The position numbers and the translations under genes are program-made. The notes under the pieces were generated by a model that did not search any database, was not told the DNA's origin, and worked only from the letters and a program-made list of their open reading frames with translations. Below, in pieces: positions 54,663-63,143 of a DNA stretch of 64,000 nt. The stretch covers positions 1,222,374-1,286,373 of the forward strand of contig NZ_JAHSPD010000001.1 of the NCBI RefSeq assembly GCF_020141465.1, read 5' to 3'. How positions within the stretch are numbered: position 1 is the first letter of the stretch; each line of letters opens with the position of its first letter. The DNA is from Roseovarius carneus (GTDB taxonomy: Bacteria > Pseudomonadota > Alphaproteobacteria > Rhodobacterales > Rhodobacteraceae).

Positions 54663-55510
54663 AACGCCCCAGCGACGCAGAAATCCGCCGCGCGGTCCCG
54701 CCCGTGATCTGCTATCCCAACGAGACACTGCCTGTGCCCGATTTGGTACAATATGCGGCGGCGCGGGCAGGGGCCAAGAAAATCACTGAGGTGCTCGTAC
54801 CCCCGCGCGAGGCTGCGTGTTTTCGCGCCGAGGCGGGGCAGTTTTTTCGCATATCCTCGGTAGAGGGTCCGCAAGTAGGCGATCTCAACCTTTGGAACGC
54901 GCATGACCTTTCCGAGCGGTTTTATTCCGGAAAATCCCGCGCCCTGCACGGCACGCACCTATCAACGGGTGAGCGGATGTGGTCCTCGTTCCCCACGCTG
55001 CGGCCCATGGCGACGATCACGGAAGATACGCTCGGATGGTACGGCATCGACGCCTTTGGCGGATCAGTGCATGACGTGATCGGCACGCGCTGCGACCCCT
55101 ATACGGGCAATCTTCTGTCGGGTGCGCAGTATCATCATTGCTGCCATTCCAACCTGACTCGCGCCTTAGCCGACGAGACCGGCCTGAGCATTGGGGAGGC
55201 CGAGGGCCACGTCCATGACGTGCTCAACGTCTTCATGTGCACCGGATTCACCCGGGACACAGGGCAGTATTTCATGAAAGCCAGCCCCGTTCGGCCCGGA
55301 GACTATCTAGAGTTTTTCGCCGAGATTGATCTGCTTGGCGCGCTCAGCGCTTGCCCCGGTGGCGATTGCTCGTCTGAGCATTCCAGCGATGCGGCGGCGT
55401 GTTATCCGCTTTTGGTAGAAGTGTTTGCGCCCGCACCCGGTGCGCTTGAAGGTTGGCAAAGTCCAGCCGTGAACGCCTATGACCGTAGCCACGGGCGGGG
55501 CGCGCCGTGA
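54659..55510 (+). CDS. DUF1989 (urea carboxylase-associated) family protein
   Basis: 283 aa. The family features are VPPREAACFRAEAGQFFRI, QVGDLNLWNAHDLSERF, TLGWYGIDAFGGSVHDVIGTRC and the Cys/His-rich loop AQYHHCCHSNLTRAL, with PVRPGDYLEFFAEIDLLGALS-type ending. Related proteins accompany urea carboxylase/allophanate hydrolase systems and probably bind metal; no such enzymes are next to it here. GAGGAG precedes the ATG. It overlaps both the zinc-ribbon gene and the cupin gene by 4 bp. Confidence 0.8.
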   Translation: MKRPSDAEIRRAVPPVICYPNETLPVPDLVQYAAARAGAKKITEVLVPPREAACFRAEAGQFFRISSVEGPQVGDLNLWNAHDLSERFYSGKSRALHGTHLSTGERMWSSFPTLRPMATITEDTLGWYGIDAFGGSVHDVIGTRCDPYTGNLLSGAQYHHCCHSNLTRALADETGLSIGEAEGHVHDVLNVFMCTGFTRDTGQYFMKASPVRPGDYLEFFAEIDLLGALSACPGGDCSSEHSSDAAACYPLLVEVFAPAPGALEGWQSPAVNAYDRSHGRGAP

Positions 55511-55878
55511 TTGGCTATGCCCCCGGCGATGATGTGGGCGTGCTGGAGGAGTGGCCGTTTGACAACCCGCTGAGCGATTACCGCATATTAAACGGCGCGC
55601 CGCGTGCATCGGGGCGGCTTGATGCGGGCGGTGCGGGCACCCCCACACGGATGGGTATCTGGCGCTGCACGCCGGGGCGGTTCATGTGCACCGAGCAAGG
55701 TGACGAACTGATGACGATCCTCGCCGGGCGGTGCCGTCTGATCAATCACACCAGCGGGGAGGAGGCCGATCTCGGCCCCGGTGATAGCCTTTTCGTGCGG
55801 GACGGATCGCGCGTGACATGGGATATCTCGGAAGAGATCACCAAGGTGTTCTTCGGGCACAAACCCGGCGGTTACTGA
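55507..55878 (+). CDS. Cupin-domain protein (DUF861-type)
   Basis: 123 aa. A single cupin barrel with GIWRCTPGRFMCTEQGDELMTIL (motif 1) and LGPGDSLFVRDGSRVTWDI (motif 2). The metal His set is reduced, so catalytic activity is uncertain; the DUF861 type is often associated with small-molecule enzymes such as ureidoglycolate metabolism. The start is GTG overlapping the DUF1989 stop. It is last in a three-gene coupled unit that ends at a terminator. Confidence 0.8.
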   Translation: MIGYAPGDDVGVLEEWPFDNPLSDYRILNGAPRASGRLDAGGAGTPTRMGIWRCTPGRFMCTEQGDELMTILAGRCRLINHTSGEEADLGPGDSLFVRDGSRVTWDISEEITKVFFGHKPGGY

Positions 55879-55899
55879 GACTCCAAGACCTGCTAACGC

Positions 55900-55930
55900 A
55901 AAAGGCCCCGGAGATGATCCGGGGCCTTTT
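55900..55930. terminator. Strong bidirectional intrinsic terminator
   Basis: Perfect 13-bp arms AAAAGGCCCCGGA and TCCGGGGCCTTTT around a 5-base loop (GATGA). It sits between the convergent cupin and ctaD stops (22 bp and 18 bp away) and serves both. Confidence 0.9.
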
Positions 55931-55947
55931 GGTGTTTTTGGAGCGGC

Positions 55948-57621
55948 TCAGTGCGCCGGGCTCTTGTCCCAGTCTTCGCGCTTGGGAAGCTGCTCGAACG
56001 TGTGCTCGGGCGGTGGCGAAGGCAGGGTCCATTCCAGCGTATCTGCATACTCGTTCCAGGGGTTGTTCTCGGTCACCCGTGCGCCGCGGAAGAGGGCATA
56101 GATGATGATCACGAAGAAGAACACGAAGCTCGCGAAGGAGATGAACGCGCCGAGCGACGACCACCAGTTCCAATAGGCAAACGCCTCGGGGTAGTCGATA
56201 TAGCGGCGCGGCATGCCCTGACGACCCAAGAAGTGCTGTGGGAAGAATGTCAGGTTCGAGCCGAGGAACATCGCCCAGAAGTGCAGTTTGCCCGCCCATT
56301 CAGGGATATGACGCCCAGACATCTTGGGGAAGTAGAAGTATATCCCCGCAAAGATGGCGAACACGGCCCCGAGGCTCATCACATAGTGGAAATGCGCCAC
56401 AACATAATAGGTGTCATGATAGGCCCGGTCCACGCCGGCCTGTGCGAGCACGATGCCTGTCACGCCGCCCACGGTGAAGAGGAACAAGAACCCGAACGCC
56501 CAGAGCATCGGTGTTTTGAACTCGATTGAGCCTTGCCACATGGTCGCGATCCAACTGAACACCTTAACGCCTGTGGGCACCGCGATGACCATCGTCGCTA
56601 GCATGAAGTAGGACTGCTGCGTCAGGCTCATCCCCACCGTATACATATGGTGCGCCCAGACGACGAAACCCAGCGCGCCAATGGCGATCAAGGCCCAGAC
56701 CATCGGCAGATAACCAAAGATCGGTTTACGTGCGAAGGTTGCGATGATGTGGCTGATGATCCCGAAGCCTGGCAGGATGATGATATACACCTCCGGGTGG
56801 CCGAAGAACCAAAGGATGTGCTGATAGAGCACCGGATCGCCGCCGCCGGAAGGATCGAAGAACGTCGTGCCGAAATTGCGGTCGGTTAGAAGCATGGTGA
56901 TCGCACCGGCCAGAACCGGCAGAGCCAGAAGGATCAGCCATGCGGTGACAAAGATCGACCATGCAAAAAGCGGCACCTTGAAGATTGTCATGCCGGGTGC
57001 GCGCATGTTGAGGAAGGTGGTGATCATGTTGATCGCACCCAAGATCGAGCTTGCCCCCGAGACGTGCACCGCAAAGATTGCAAGATCCATCGAGATGCCC
57101 TGCTCGTTCGTCGAGAGTGGCGGATACATGACCCAGCCCACACCAGAGCCAAGCTGACCACTGCCGCCCGGCGCTAGAAGCGACGCCACACCAAGCGAGG
57201 TGCCCGCGACATAGAGCCAATAGCTGAGGTTGTTGAGACGCGGGAACGCCATGTCCGGCGCGCCGATCTGAAGGGGCATGAAGTAGTTACCGAAACCCCC
57301 GAAAAGGGCTGGAATCACCACGAAGAACATCATCAAAACGCCATGATACGTGATCAAGACGTTCCACAAATGGCCGTTTGGCGTACATTCTCCCACCGCG
57401 GCGGCGGTGAAGCGCGCACCTTCAAGGCACATATACTGAACGCCGGGCTCCATAAGCTCGAGGCGCATGTAAACGGTGAACGCCACCGAGATCAGACCGA
57501 CGATGGCTGATGTGATCAGGTAGAGAATGCCGATGTCTTTGTGGTTCGTGGACATGAACCAGCGCGTGAAGAAGCTGCGCTCGTCTTGATGATCATGACC
57601 ATGAATGGCTGCATCTGCCAT
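55948..57621 (-). CDS. ctaD: Cytochrome c oxidase subunit I (aa3 type)
   Basis: 557 aa, twelve helices. Haem and copper ligands are visible: the active-site HPEVY ([16 protein letters not shown]), CuB histidines in [10 protein letters not shown] and the haem pair in [11 protein letters not shown]. It is the catalytic core of the terminal oxidase in the inner membrane. The ATG at 57621 follows GGAGG; the longer frame to 57789 is spurious. Other cox genes are not in the window. The 281-bp upstream region (57622-57902) shows no gene; its promoter is not clear to me. Confidence 0.97.
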   Translation of the reverse strand: MADAAIHGHDHQDERSFFTRWFMSTNHKDIGILYLITSAIVGLISVAFTVYMRLELMEPGVQYMCLEGARFTAAAVGECTPNGHLWNVLITYHGVLMMFFVVIPALFGGFGNYFMPLQIGAPDMAFPRLNNLSYWLYVAGTSLGVASLLAPGGSGQLGSGVGWVMYPPLSTNEQGISMDLAIFAVHVSGASSILGAINMITTFLNMRAPGMTIFKVPLFAWSIFVTAWLILLALPVLAGAITMLLTDRNFGTTFFDPSGGGDPVLYQHILWFFGHPEVYIIILPGFGIISHIIATFARKPIFGYLPMVWALIAIGALGFVVWAHHMYTVGMSLTQQSYFMLATMVIAVPTGVKVFSWIATMWQGSIEFKTPMLWAFGFLFLFTVGGVTGIVLAQAGVDRAYHDTYYVVAHFHYVMSLGAVFAIFAGIYFYFPKMSGRHIPEWAGKLHFWAMFLGSNLTFFPQHFLGRQGMPRRYIDYPEAFAYWNWWSSLGAFISFASFVFFFVIIIYALFRGARVTENNPWNEYADTLEWTLPSPPPEHTFEQLPKREDWDKSPAH

Positions 57622-57902
57622 TAGGTGCCTCCTAAATTTCTGTCTTATGGCCGTGCATAACTCCCATGGAGGGAGGAGGAACGCGGCTTTCCTTCCCTGT
57701 TCTAGTGCGCCAATGCATGCTGAGCAATGCCCCAAGGGCCGCAGCGCAGGAAAAAAATTGTCGCAGCATCTTGAAACGACACTGTCCATAACATGGCGTT
57801 AAGATGGGCGGTTTTTCCTGAGGAGCACGGTTATTCCGGGGCCCAAAGGGTGCGGTGGGCGCAAAAACCCTCTTGTGGCGCGGGCCTTGAGGCAGGGCAT
57901 GG

Positions 57903-58571
57903 TCAGGGCCGGACCTGCGCAGGTGCGCCGAATCGCGCATCAAACGTCTGGCGCAGCGCCACATCAAGATCGTCCATCGTCACCGGCAGGCCCAGATCGA
58001 CAAGGCTGGTCACGCCATGCTCGGTGATGCCGCAGGGAACGATGCCCGAAAAATGCTCCAGATCGGGCTCCACATTGATCGAAATGCCGTGAAAGCTCAC
58101 CCATTTCCGCAGGCGGATGCCAATCGCGGCGATCTTGTCTTCCGCCTTGGCCCCTGAGGCGCGCGGCGGTTGGTCGTCGCGCTCGATCCAGACGCCCACA
58201 CGCCCCGGCCTGATATGGCCGCGCAGGTTGAACGCAGCCAGCGTATCAATCACCCAGCCCTCAAGCTCTTCGACAAAGGCGCGCACATCGCGTCCGCGTT
58301 TACCCACATCAAGCATGGTATAGATCACCCGCTGCCCCGGCCCGTGATAGGTATATTGCCCACCACGCCGCGCCTCATGCACCTCGAACCGGTCTGGGTC
58401 TGTAAGGTCCTCGGGGCGCGCGGAGGTGCCAGCGGTGTAGAGCGGTGGATGCTCCAGAAGCCAGATCATCTCATCCGCCTCGCCCGCCGCAATGGCATCC
58501 ACCCGCGCCTCCATAAGGCGCAGAGCGTCCTGATATCCGGTCAAACCGGGAGAGATGAGCCATTCTGTCAT
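57903..58571 (-). CDS. lipB: Lipoyl(octanoyl) transferase
   Basis: 222 aa. Motifs [17 protein letters not shown], the catalytic Lys in [17 protein letters not shown] and the nucleophile Cys in [15 protein letters not shown] define LipB, which moves octanoyl from acyl carrier protein to lipoyl domains. The ATG at 58571 begins the conserved sequence; a frame to 58586 adds only five residues. It is read leftward into the ctaD upstream region. Confidence 0.96.
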   Translation of the reverse strand: MTEWLISPGLTGYQDALRLMEARVDAIAAGEADEMIWLLEHPPLYTAGTSARPEDLTDPDRFEVHEARRGGQYTYHGPGQRVIYTMLDVGKRGRDVRAFVEELEGWVIDTLAAFNLRGHIRPGRVGVWIERDDQPPRASGAKAEDKIAAIGIRLRKWVSFHGISINVEPDLEHFSGIVPCGITEHGVTSLVDLGLPVTMDDLDVALRQTFDARFGAPAQVRP

Positions 58572-58669
58572 GGCTTGCTGATACACTGCGATGGGCCTCA
58601 GGAAAAGCGCGTGAAATTACGCCTTCACAAAGCTGCAAAGACCCGCTAAACGCAGCGCACCATCACGGA

Positions 58670-58755
58670 GCGGTCGTGGCGGAATGGTAGACGCGCAGCG
58701 TTGAGGTCGCTGTGGGGTAACACCCGTGAGAGTTCGAGTCTCTCCGACCGCACCA
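58670..58755 (+). tRNA. tRNA-Leu (anticodon GAG)
   Basis: 86 nt with encoded CCA. Acceptor arms GCGGTCG/CGACCGC pair fully; the anticodon stem CAGCG/CGCTG encloses TTGAGGT, giving GAG. A long class II variable arm (TGGGG-TAACA-CCCG) and the TTCGAGT loop are present. It lies 98 bp from lipB, divergent. Confidence 0.97.
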
Positions 58756-58972
58756 AATTTCTTTCGCTCAGCGAAATGTCACACCAACTCAGAGAATTTT
58801 GCTGAGCGGCAGTCGTTTTGAACGAACGATGAGAGCGGCTGATCGCGCGAGGTCGCTGAGTTTGGGTCCGCTGCATGACGGCTGACGTCTCAACCCAAAC
58901 GCAAAACCTGAATGTTTTATCAACGTCTTCACAGCCTTGCTGAAGACCGCCCGATTGTTTAAAGGTCTCGCG

Positions 58973-59016
58973 GCCACGGTCCCGTAGCTCAACTGGATAG
59001 AGCACCTGACTTCTAA
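58973..59016 (+). pseudogene. Truncated 5' half of tRNA-Arg (44-bp direct repeat, left copy)
   Basis: Identical for 44 bp to 59109-59152 and includes tRNA-Arg positions from GGTCCCG (58978) through the anticodon loop CTTCTAA. The following bases (GCCGGAGG) cannot pair with the CCTGA anticodon stem, and there is no T arm, so the gene is broken at the loop. It looks like one side of an attachment-site duplication. Confidence 0.75.
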
Positions 59017-59108
59017 GCCGGAGGTCTGGGGCCGTAAGAAGATGGAACTACAACGGGTTAGGGAAAAAGCGGCAGCTTGCGAACCGTTTTCCGAACCGTT
59101 ATTAAAGA

Positions 59109-59152
59109 GCCACGGTCCCGTAGCTCAACTGGATAGAGCACCTGACTTCTAA
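59109..59152 (+). repeat. Right copy of the 44-bp tRNA-Arg direct repeat
   Basis: Second copy of the repeat at 58973-59016, offset by 136 bp. It forms the 5' half of the intact tRNA-Arg. The 92 bp between copies (59017-59108) read as an open frame that runs into this copy (KPEVWGRKKMELQRV, then REKAAACEPFSEP) and ends at the TAA of the anticodon loop, as expected for the tail of an element-borne gene overlapping an att site. Confidence 0.6.
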
Positions 59153-59190
59153 TCAGGTTGTTGGGGGTTCGAGTCCTCCCGGGATCGCCA
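59114..59190 (+). tRNA. tRNA-Arg (anticodon TCT)
   Basis: 77 nt with encoded CCA. Acceptor GGTCCCG/CGGGATC has one G-U; anticodon stem CCTGA/TCAGG encloses CTTCTAA, giving TCT; T arm GGGGG-TTCGAGT-CCTCC has a slightly imperfect stem. Complete and presumably functional; an accessory region starts right after it. Confidence 0.95.
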
Positions 59191-59256
59191 TCACTTGTTG
59201 CAGACGGTTGCTTTTTCAGTGTAAGTCTCCACTATATTTGTAGTGGGGACAATGGC

Positions 59257-60144
59257 TTGGCTGTAGATTTGGCGATTGAAGCATTTGCGGTGCTGAGGGC
59301 GGAGTTTTTCGACGCTGAAGGCAAGCCCAAGACTTTTCACCTTAGGGACAAACGCAACACGCAAGACGACCCTTTTGACGAAATGGTCGCTGCCTTGCTC
59401 GCAGAAAAGACGCCCGATGAAGTGCGCTGCGACCAAGCGTCGGGGCCGCTTATCACCCCTGACATGGCTCTCTACCGGCCAGCACTATGCGACGGCCTGC
59501 CGTCGGATCAACTCCGTTCCGATACATCCCGGATCGTTGGGCTAGAGGTGAAGAAGCTTGAAAGGTCGGCAGGTGGGAGGATCGCGCGCGCATCCGGTCT
59601 TGATTACAATTCTACGCCGCCGTGTGGCACGGTGCGCGCCTATAACGCCAATGGCTCCGTGCTTGACCTCAGATGCTTCTACCTTTTCGTTTGCTTGGAA
59701 TGGGGCAGCGAGCCTGGGACGTGCAGCCTATCGGCGCTGTGCCTTTGCGACGGCAATGCGCTCAACGCTGACTTCGACTACTACCTGTCTGTCGCGGGCC
59801 AGCGCAGCAAAGAGATCGGCGTGGGGAGCTATGGTGACGGCGCTAACAGGAACCGTCCGATGGTCATCTTTGCCAACCCACTGGGAACGCCGCAACTTGA
59901 CCACGCGGTCACTCTGATTCACGGCAAGGCAGGTTTAGCCAGCGGCCACGACAAGGCTCAAGATGCTGGGAAGTTGCGGCGGAAAATGCCGGACGGCACG
60001 AGCAACGAGTTTTCGATCTATATGCAGCAGGCACCGGATGGTGGACCATTGCTCCTCAATGACCCCTTCCTAACACCCGCAAATCGCTCTGAAAAGACTA
60101 CTGGGCGGGGCAAGTTCTTGATTGGAGTTCGTCCCTCAAGCTGA
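59257..60144 (+). CDS. PD-(D/E)XK restriction endonuclease-like protein
   Basis: About 295 aa; not recognised as a named family. The core has LITPDMALYRP (Asp69) and, 28 residues on, GLEVKKLER (Glu97-x-Lys99), the spacing of a PD-(D/E)XK nuclease. It then has CFYLFVCLEWG and a C-terminal part rich in short motifs. No ATG is in frame near the start; TTG at 59257 has GGGGA about 6 bp upstream and is chosen. It is convergent with and overlaps by 47 bp a DNA methyltransferase gene, which points to a type II restriction enzyme. Base composition is visibly less GC-rich than the core genes. Confidence 0.65.
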   Translation: MAVDLAIEAFAVLRAEFFDAEGKPKTFHLRDKRNTQDDPFDEMVAALLAEKTPDEVRCDQASGPLITPDMALYRPALCDGLPSDQLRSDTSRIVGLEVKKLERSAGGRIARASGLDYNSTPPCGTVRAYNANGSVLDLRCFYLFVCLEWGSEPGTCSLSALCLCDGNALNADFDYYLSVAGQRSKEIGVGSYGDGANRNRPMVIFANPLGTPQLDHAVTLIHGKAGLASGHDKAQDAGKLRRKMPDGTSNEFSIYMQQAPDGGPLLLNDPFLTPANRSEKTTGRGKFLIGVRPSS

Positions 60145-62380
60145 CTAGCCTTTCTATGGCAGCGTCTATGAGGTCAGCCCCAAACAACTTGCTTGGCTCC
60201 TCAGCAAGCGAGCCCATTGATTCCTGCTTGATGAGTTGCCCCATCAAGATGATCATAATGTCGTTTCTGCTCAGCTTGCGCCCGGACACGGCAAGTCTGC
60301 TGACCTGCGCCGATGCCGCCTTTTCTGCATCTTGAGCGCATGGTGTAGCTGAAGGCCGGTCAGCGCCCCGCTTCCGACAGACAACTATGATGTCGAGGTC
60401 GATTGGCTCTTTTGCTTGATTCTTCGGTGTCGCGCCCGACATCTCCGCTTTGACCGGCTGGCTGGCTGTAATGACGAAACCGGCTGTTCGAAGTGCGTTC
60501 AGCACGCTGCTCCAACCCTCTGTGCGCGAATGATGGTAGGAGAACAGCATGATCCCGTCATCTTTCAGGACGCGGTGGCATTCACGGAAAACGTCGCCCA
60601 AGCGGCCCGAAAAGGCTTCCACGTCCTGATGCTGAACCTCCCGGGCAGACCGCGTTGTCTCGCTGCTATTGTCGCCCAGAAGATGCCTCTGCCAAACATG
60701 GAAGAAGTCCGCGAGCTGGCTGTAGTTGACGTTGTCGAAGAACGGCGGATCGGTCGCAACGATATCAACGCACCCGTTTTCCAAGTCTGTCTTAGAACTG
60801 TCTCCGCATGAGAGGTAGAGGCGCTTAGCCGCTCCAAAGTCAGAGAAATTGTCCGCGACTTCGTGGCCTATCGTTTCGGAAAGGCCAAATACCTTGTCAG
60901 ATTTGCCACCTGACAGCCGCAGTTCAAATGGATCTTCACAGTATTGGATTGCCCTAAGGAGGCGTGAGCGAAAGAGTGTTGAAAATGCCCCGGAGCTCTT
61001 TGGCGTACCCCAAGGGTTCGCTTCAAGGGGTGTCCTCTCCGGTTTCAGGATGTGGTGGTAGAACATGTGTCGAACAGCACCAGTTCCTTCACCTTTGAAT
61101 GAAGCGAACATGTTGTTAAACTCTAGGGTTCCGCTGAACAGGCACAGCATCGCGTCCCGAATTGCGGGCTCTGGTATCTCCGATACTGCCTTGCCCAAAA
61201 GGCCAAGGCAGAGGAGCTGGCGCGAATTGAACATCTGGTGCCAGTGCGAATAGCCATAGTTCATGGCTTGATTGGTGTTGTAACCGGGTGAAAGTGCGAC
61301 TTGCGGGAACAAGTGCTGGCAAGCCTCAAGCTGCCGTTCTGCCTCGGAGTATAACTCTAAGTCCTCCTCGGATACCGGAAGGTAGCGCTTTGTGCCGTCG
61401 CTCTGTAGGACAAGCTTTGCATACATCCGCGAGCTTGGAGGTCCACCAACCTCTCTTGAGCGCCCCGCAATGCCGAAAGTAGTGTGGCATGACGGGCATG
61501 TAGCCTTCGTCCCCTTGGCTGGCGCAGCCTGTGGGTCGAACTCACTTTCGCACGCAGAACAAGTGACTGAACTGGCATTATACGCGACTTGGTTGATCTC
61601 TCCGCAGCGTGGGCAGAGGCACCTGCTCTCAGGGTGTTTCTTCGGGTATGCGTGACGCGAGAAAATGTAGTTTGAAAACAAGTCCACGTCGCTGCTGCAA
61701 TTGGGGCAAGAAAGGCTCTTAACCCAGAAGAAGTAGAGAACAGTGGCCTGTTCCCCTTCGGGCGTCGCGGTTGTATAGTATTGCTGTATTTTTGAGCGGA
61801 CCTTCGCCTCTAGGCCGTCGAACGCTTTTTGTACTGCTGCGCGTGGATGAAACTGCAGCGCATTCTTGACTGCAAAGTGCGCGACCGGATTGATATCTCG
61901 CCCTATCGCCTTCGAACCCAACTTTAAGGCTTCGCCTAGAGTTGTTCCGCTCCCCATGAATGGATCAAAAATGGTCGCGCCGGGGAAACGTACAGGAGAG
62001 TGGAACAGCTCCCTTACGTCCGCACCTTCTGGTGCTGAAGCGCCGATTAGGGCGGCTCGGAATACGGTTCCAAGGCGCTGCGCCCACCACTTGTGAACAT
62101 GGTAGGGAGGGCGGTTGACCTCTTTGCGCCAGCTTTCACGCTCCGCAATGTCGCTGATGAACTCTATCGGGAAATCTTCGGACTCAATCGCCCGCTTTTC
62201 GTGGGAGGGCAGTTCCATTGTGCTCGGCGGGCTTGACAGGTCGAGTTCATCTTGAATTTTTTCCAACACTTCACCTCTCGTGACTTCGGCGTGCAGCTGG
62301 AACAATCCAGGAACATCCCCTATAACTAACTTAGGATTTTGGAAACGTCTATACTTATCCCCGGCAGCACGGGCAAGCAC
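60098..62380 (-). CDS. DNA methyltransferase with Zn-ribbon insert (COG1743-like)
   Basis: 760 aa in the longest reading. Residues 91-104 (PPYHVHKWWAQRLG) and the SAM loop FDPFMGSGTT (138-147) come first, then a long insert with four CxxC pairs (225/228, 256/259, 274/277, 295/298), and TDPPFFDN (543-550), the DPPY-type catalytic motif of amino-methyltransferases. Motif I before a large central region and motif IV late is an alpha-like order. It probably methylates adenine N6 or cytosine N4 to protect against the adjacent nuclease. The start is uncertain: GTG 62380 or ATG 62218, neither with a clear SD. GC content is lower than in the flanks. Confidence 0.8.
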   Translation of the reverse strand: MLARAAGDKYRRFQNPKLVIGDVPGLFQLHAEVTRGEVLEKIQDELDLSSPPSTMELPSHEKRAIESEDFPIEFISDIAERESWRKEVNRPPYHVHKWWAQRLGTVFRAALIGASAPEGADVRELFHSPVRFPGATIFDPFMGSGTTLGEALKLGSKAIGRDINPVAHFAVKNALQFHPRAAVQKAFDGLEAKVRSKIQQYYTTATPEGEQATVLYFFWVKSLSCPNCSSDVDLFSNYIFSRHAYPKKHPESRCLCPRCGEINQVAYNASSVTCSACESEFDPQAAPAKGTKATCPSCHTTFGIAGRSREVGGPPSSRMYAKLVLQSDGTKRYLPVSEEDLELYSEAERQLEACQHLFPQVALSPGYNTNQAMNYGYSHWHQMFNSRQLLCLGLLGKAVSEIPEPAIRDAMLCLFSGTLEFNNMFASFKGEGTGAVRHMFYHHILKPERTPLEANPWGTPKSSGAFSTLFRSRLLRAIQYCEDPFELRLSGGKSDKVFGLSETIGHEVADNFSDFGAAKRLYLSCGDSSKTDLENGCVDIVATDPPFFDNVNYSQLADFFHVWQRHLLGDNSSETTRSAREVQHQDVEAFSGRLGDVFRECHRVLKDDGIMLFSYHHSRTEGWSSVLNALRTAGFVITASQPVKAEMSGATPKNQAKEPIDLDIIVVCRKRGADRPSATPCAQDAEKAASAQVSRLAVSGRKLSRNDIMIILMGQLIKQESMGSLAEEPSKLFGADLIDAAIERLVSLRDELQSRTCPAQ

Positions 62381-62427
62381 ATCATGTTGATTTCGATTAT
62401 CATCAAACAGGTTGCGGAGCCACCCCG

Positions 62428-62458
62428 AAAACGCCTCGCCGGATCAGTCCGGCGGGGC
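62428..62458 (-). terminator. Intrinsic terminator of the leftward phage-like operon
   Basis: On the minus strand the stem arms GCCCCGCCGGA and TCCGGCGAGGC enclose a four-base loop (CTGA), with one mismatch, followed by G and TTTT. It lies about 60 bp beyond the stop of the last phage-like gene and before the methyltransferase start, isolating the two transcription units. Confidence 0.7.
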
Positions 62459-62519
62459 TCTTGTTCAGTGGGTTCCGCCATGTCGTTGCGCGCCACCCTG
62501 CAAGCTGCCGTTTTCGGGG

Positions 62520-62879
62520 TCAGTGCATCACGGGGCGCGGCAACCAGAGGTCACGGGAGAACAGACACCAGCCCAAGGCGGTCTGCACCGCGCGGTCGTG
62601 CTGCCGGATCAAGTGTGGCGTGGCGGTGGCGGGTTCGCGGATTGCATCTGTCCACACGTCGCGGCGGGTCCCCGGGTGGCGTCGGCAAAGAAGCCCAACG
62701 AGGCCCCCGAGCGAGGCACGGGGGACGCGGTACAGGCGCGCGAAGTCCACGACCATCGCGGGGGTGGGCCAGCCGTCTTTGCTCGCCTCCTCCGCGTGGG
62801 CCATTAGGGCGAGGTGCGCCAGTTGAAGCCGCCGGGGGAACAGCCGCCCGTAAGCCTCTGCCAGCCGGTCCGCGTCCAT
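62520..62879 (-). CDS. Unknown phage-like protein, last gene of operon
   Basis: 119 aa, not recognised. It is helical with many Leu, Arg and Ala residues (MDADRLAEAYGRLFPRRLQL; MAHAEEASKDGWPTPAMVV), no signal peptide or membrane segment. The ATG at 62879 is two bases after the preceding stop, so it is translationally coupled; a longer frame to 62942 overlaps the neighbour and is not favoured. Very high GC, unlike the adjacent methyltransferase gene. Phage origin is inferred from the packing of short unknown genes only. Confidence 0.5.
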   Translation of the reverse strand: MDADRLAEAYGRLFPRRLQLAHLALMAHAEEASKDGWPTPAMVVDFARLYRVPRASLGGLVGLLCRRHPGTRRDVWTDAIREPATATPHLIRQHDRAVQTALGWCLFSRDLWLPRPVMH

Positions 62880-62881
62880 CT

Positions 62882-63142
62882 TCACGCGCCGCGACCCGGG
62901 CCGGTGTAGGTTGCGCCCAAGGCATCGCCCTGGAACACGCAAGGCACAAAGCCGCCCGCCGCCGTTGCCGCGACCTGCGTTGTGTCGAAGCCCGCGAACG
63001 GGGTGTTCAGGTTTGGCGTGAGGGCGTTGGCAGCGAGGACCGCCGCCGGGCCGTCCGCCGCGTCCACGAGTGCTGAGTGGATGGCGGAAGGGTTCTTGAG
63101 GTGGGCAGCGCCCTTGGGGCGGGTGACGAGGTACAGGGCCAT
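62882..63142 (-). CDS. Unknown small phage-like protein
   Basis: 86 aa, not recognised. It begins MALYLVTRPKGAAHLKNPSA and is rich in Ala, Gly and Thr with an apparent beta-sheet second half (PFAGFDTTQVAATAAGGFVP). AAGGAGG lies at the end of the upstream gene, directly before this ATG, giving a strong, coupled start one base after that stop. Size and composition suit a small structural or accessory virion protein, but nothing identifies it. Confidence 0.5.
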   Translation of the reverse strand: MALYLVTRPKGAAHLKNPSAIHSALVDAADGPAAVLAANALTPNLNTPFAGFDTTQVAATAAGGFVPCVFQGDALGATYTGPGRGA

Positions 63143-63143
63143 A

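Noticed and set aside
58756..58977. Short open frames between tRNA-Leu and the broken tRNA-Arg
   Set aside because: No SD, no motif and weak composition; the stretch has a small TTTCGC-TCA-GCGAAA hairpin at about 58763-58777 but no supported gene.
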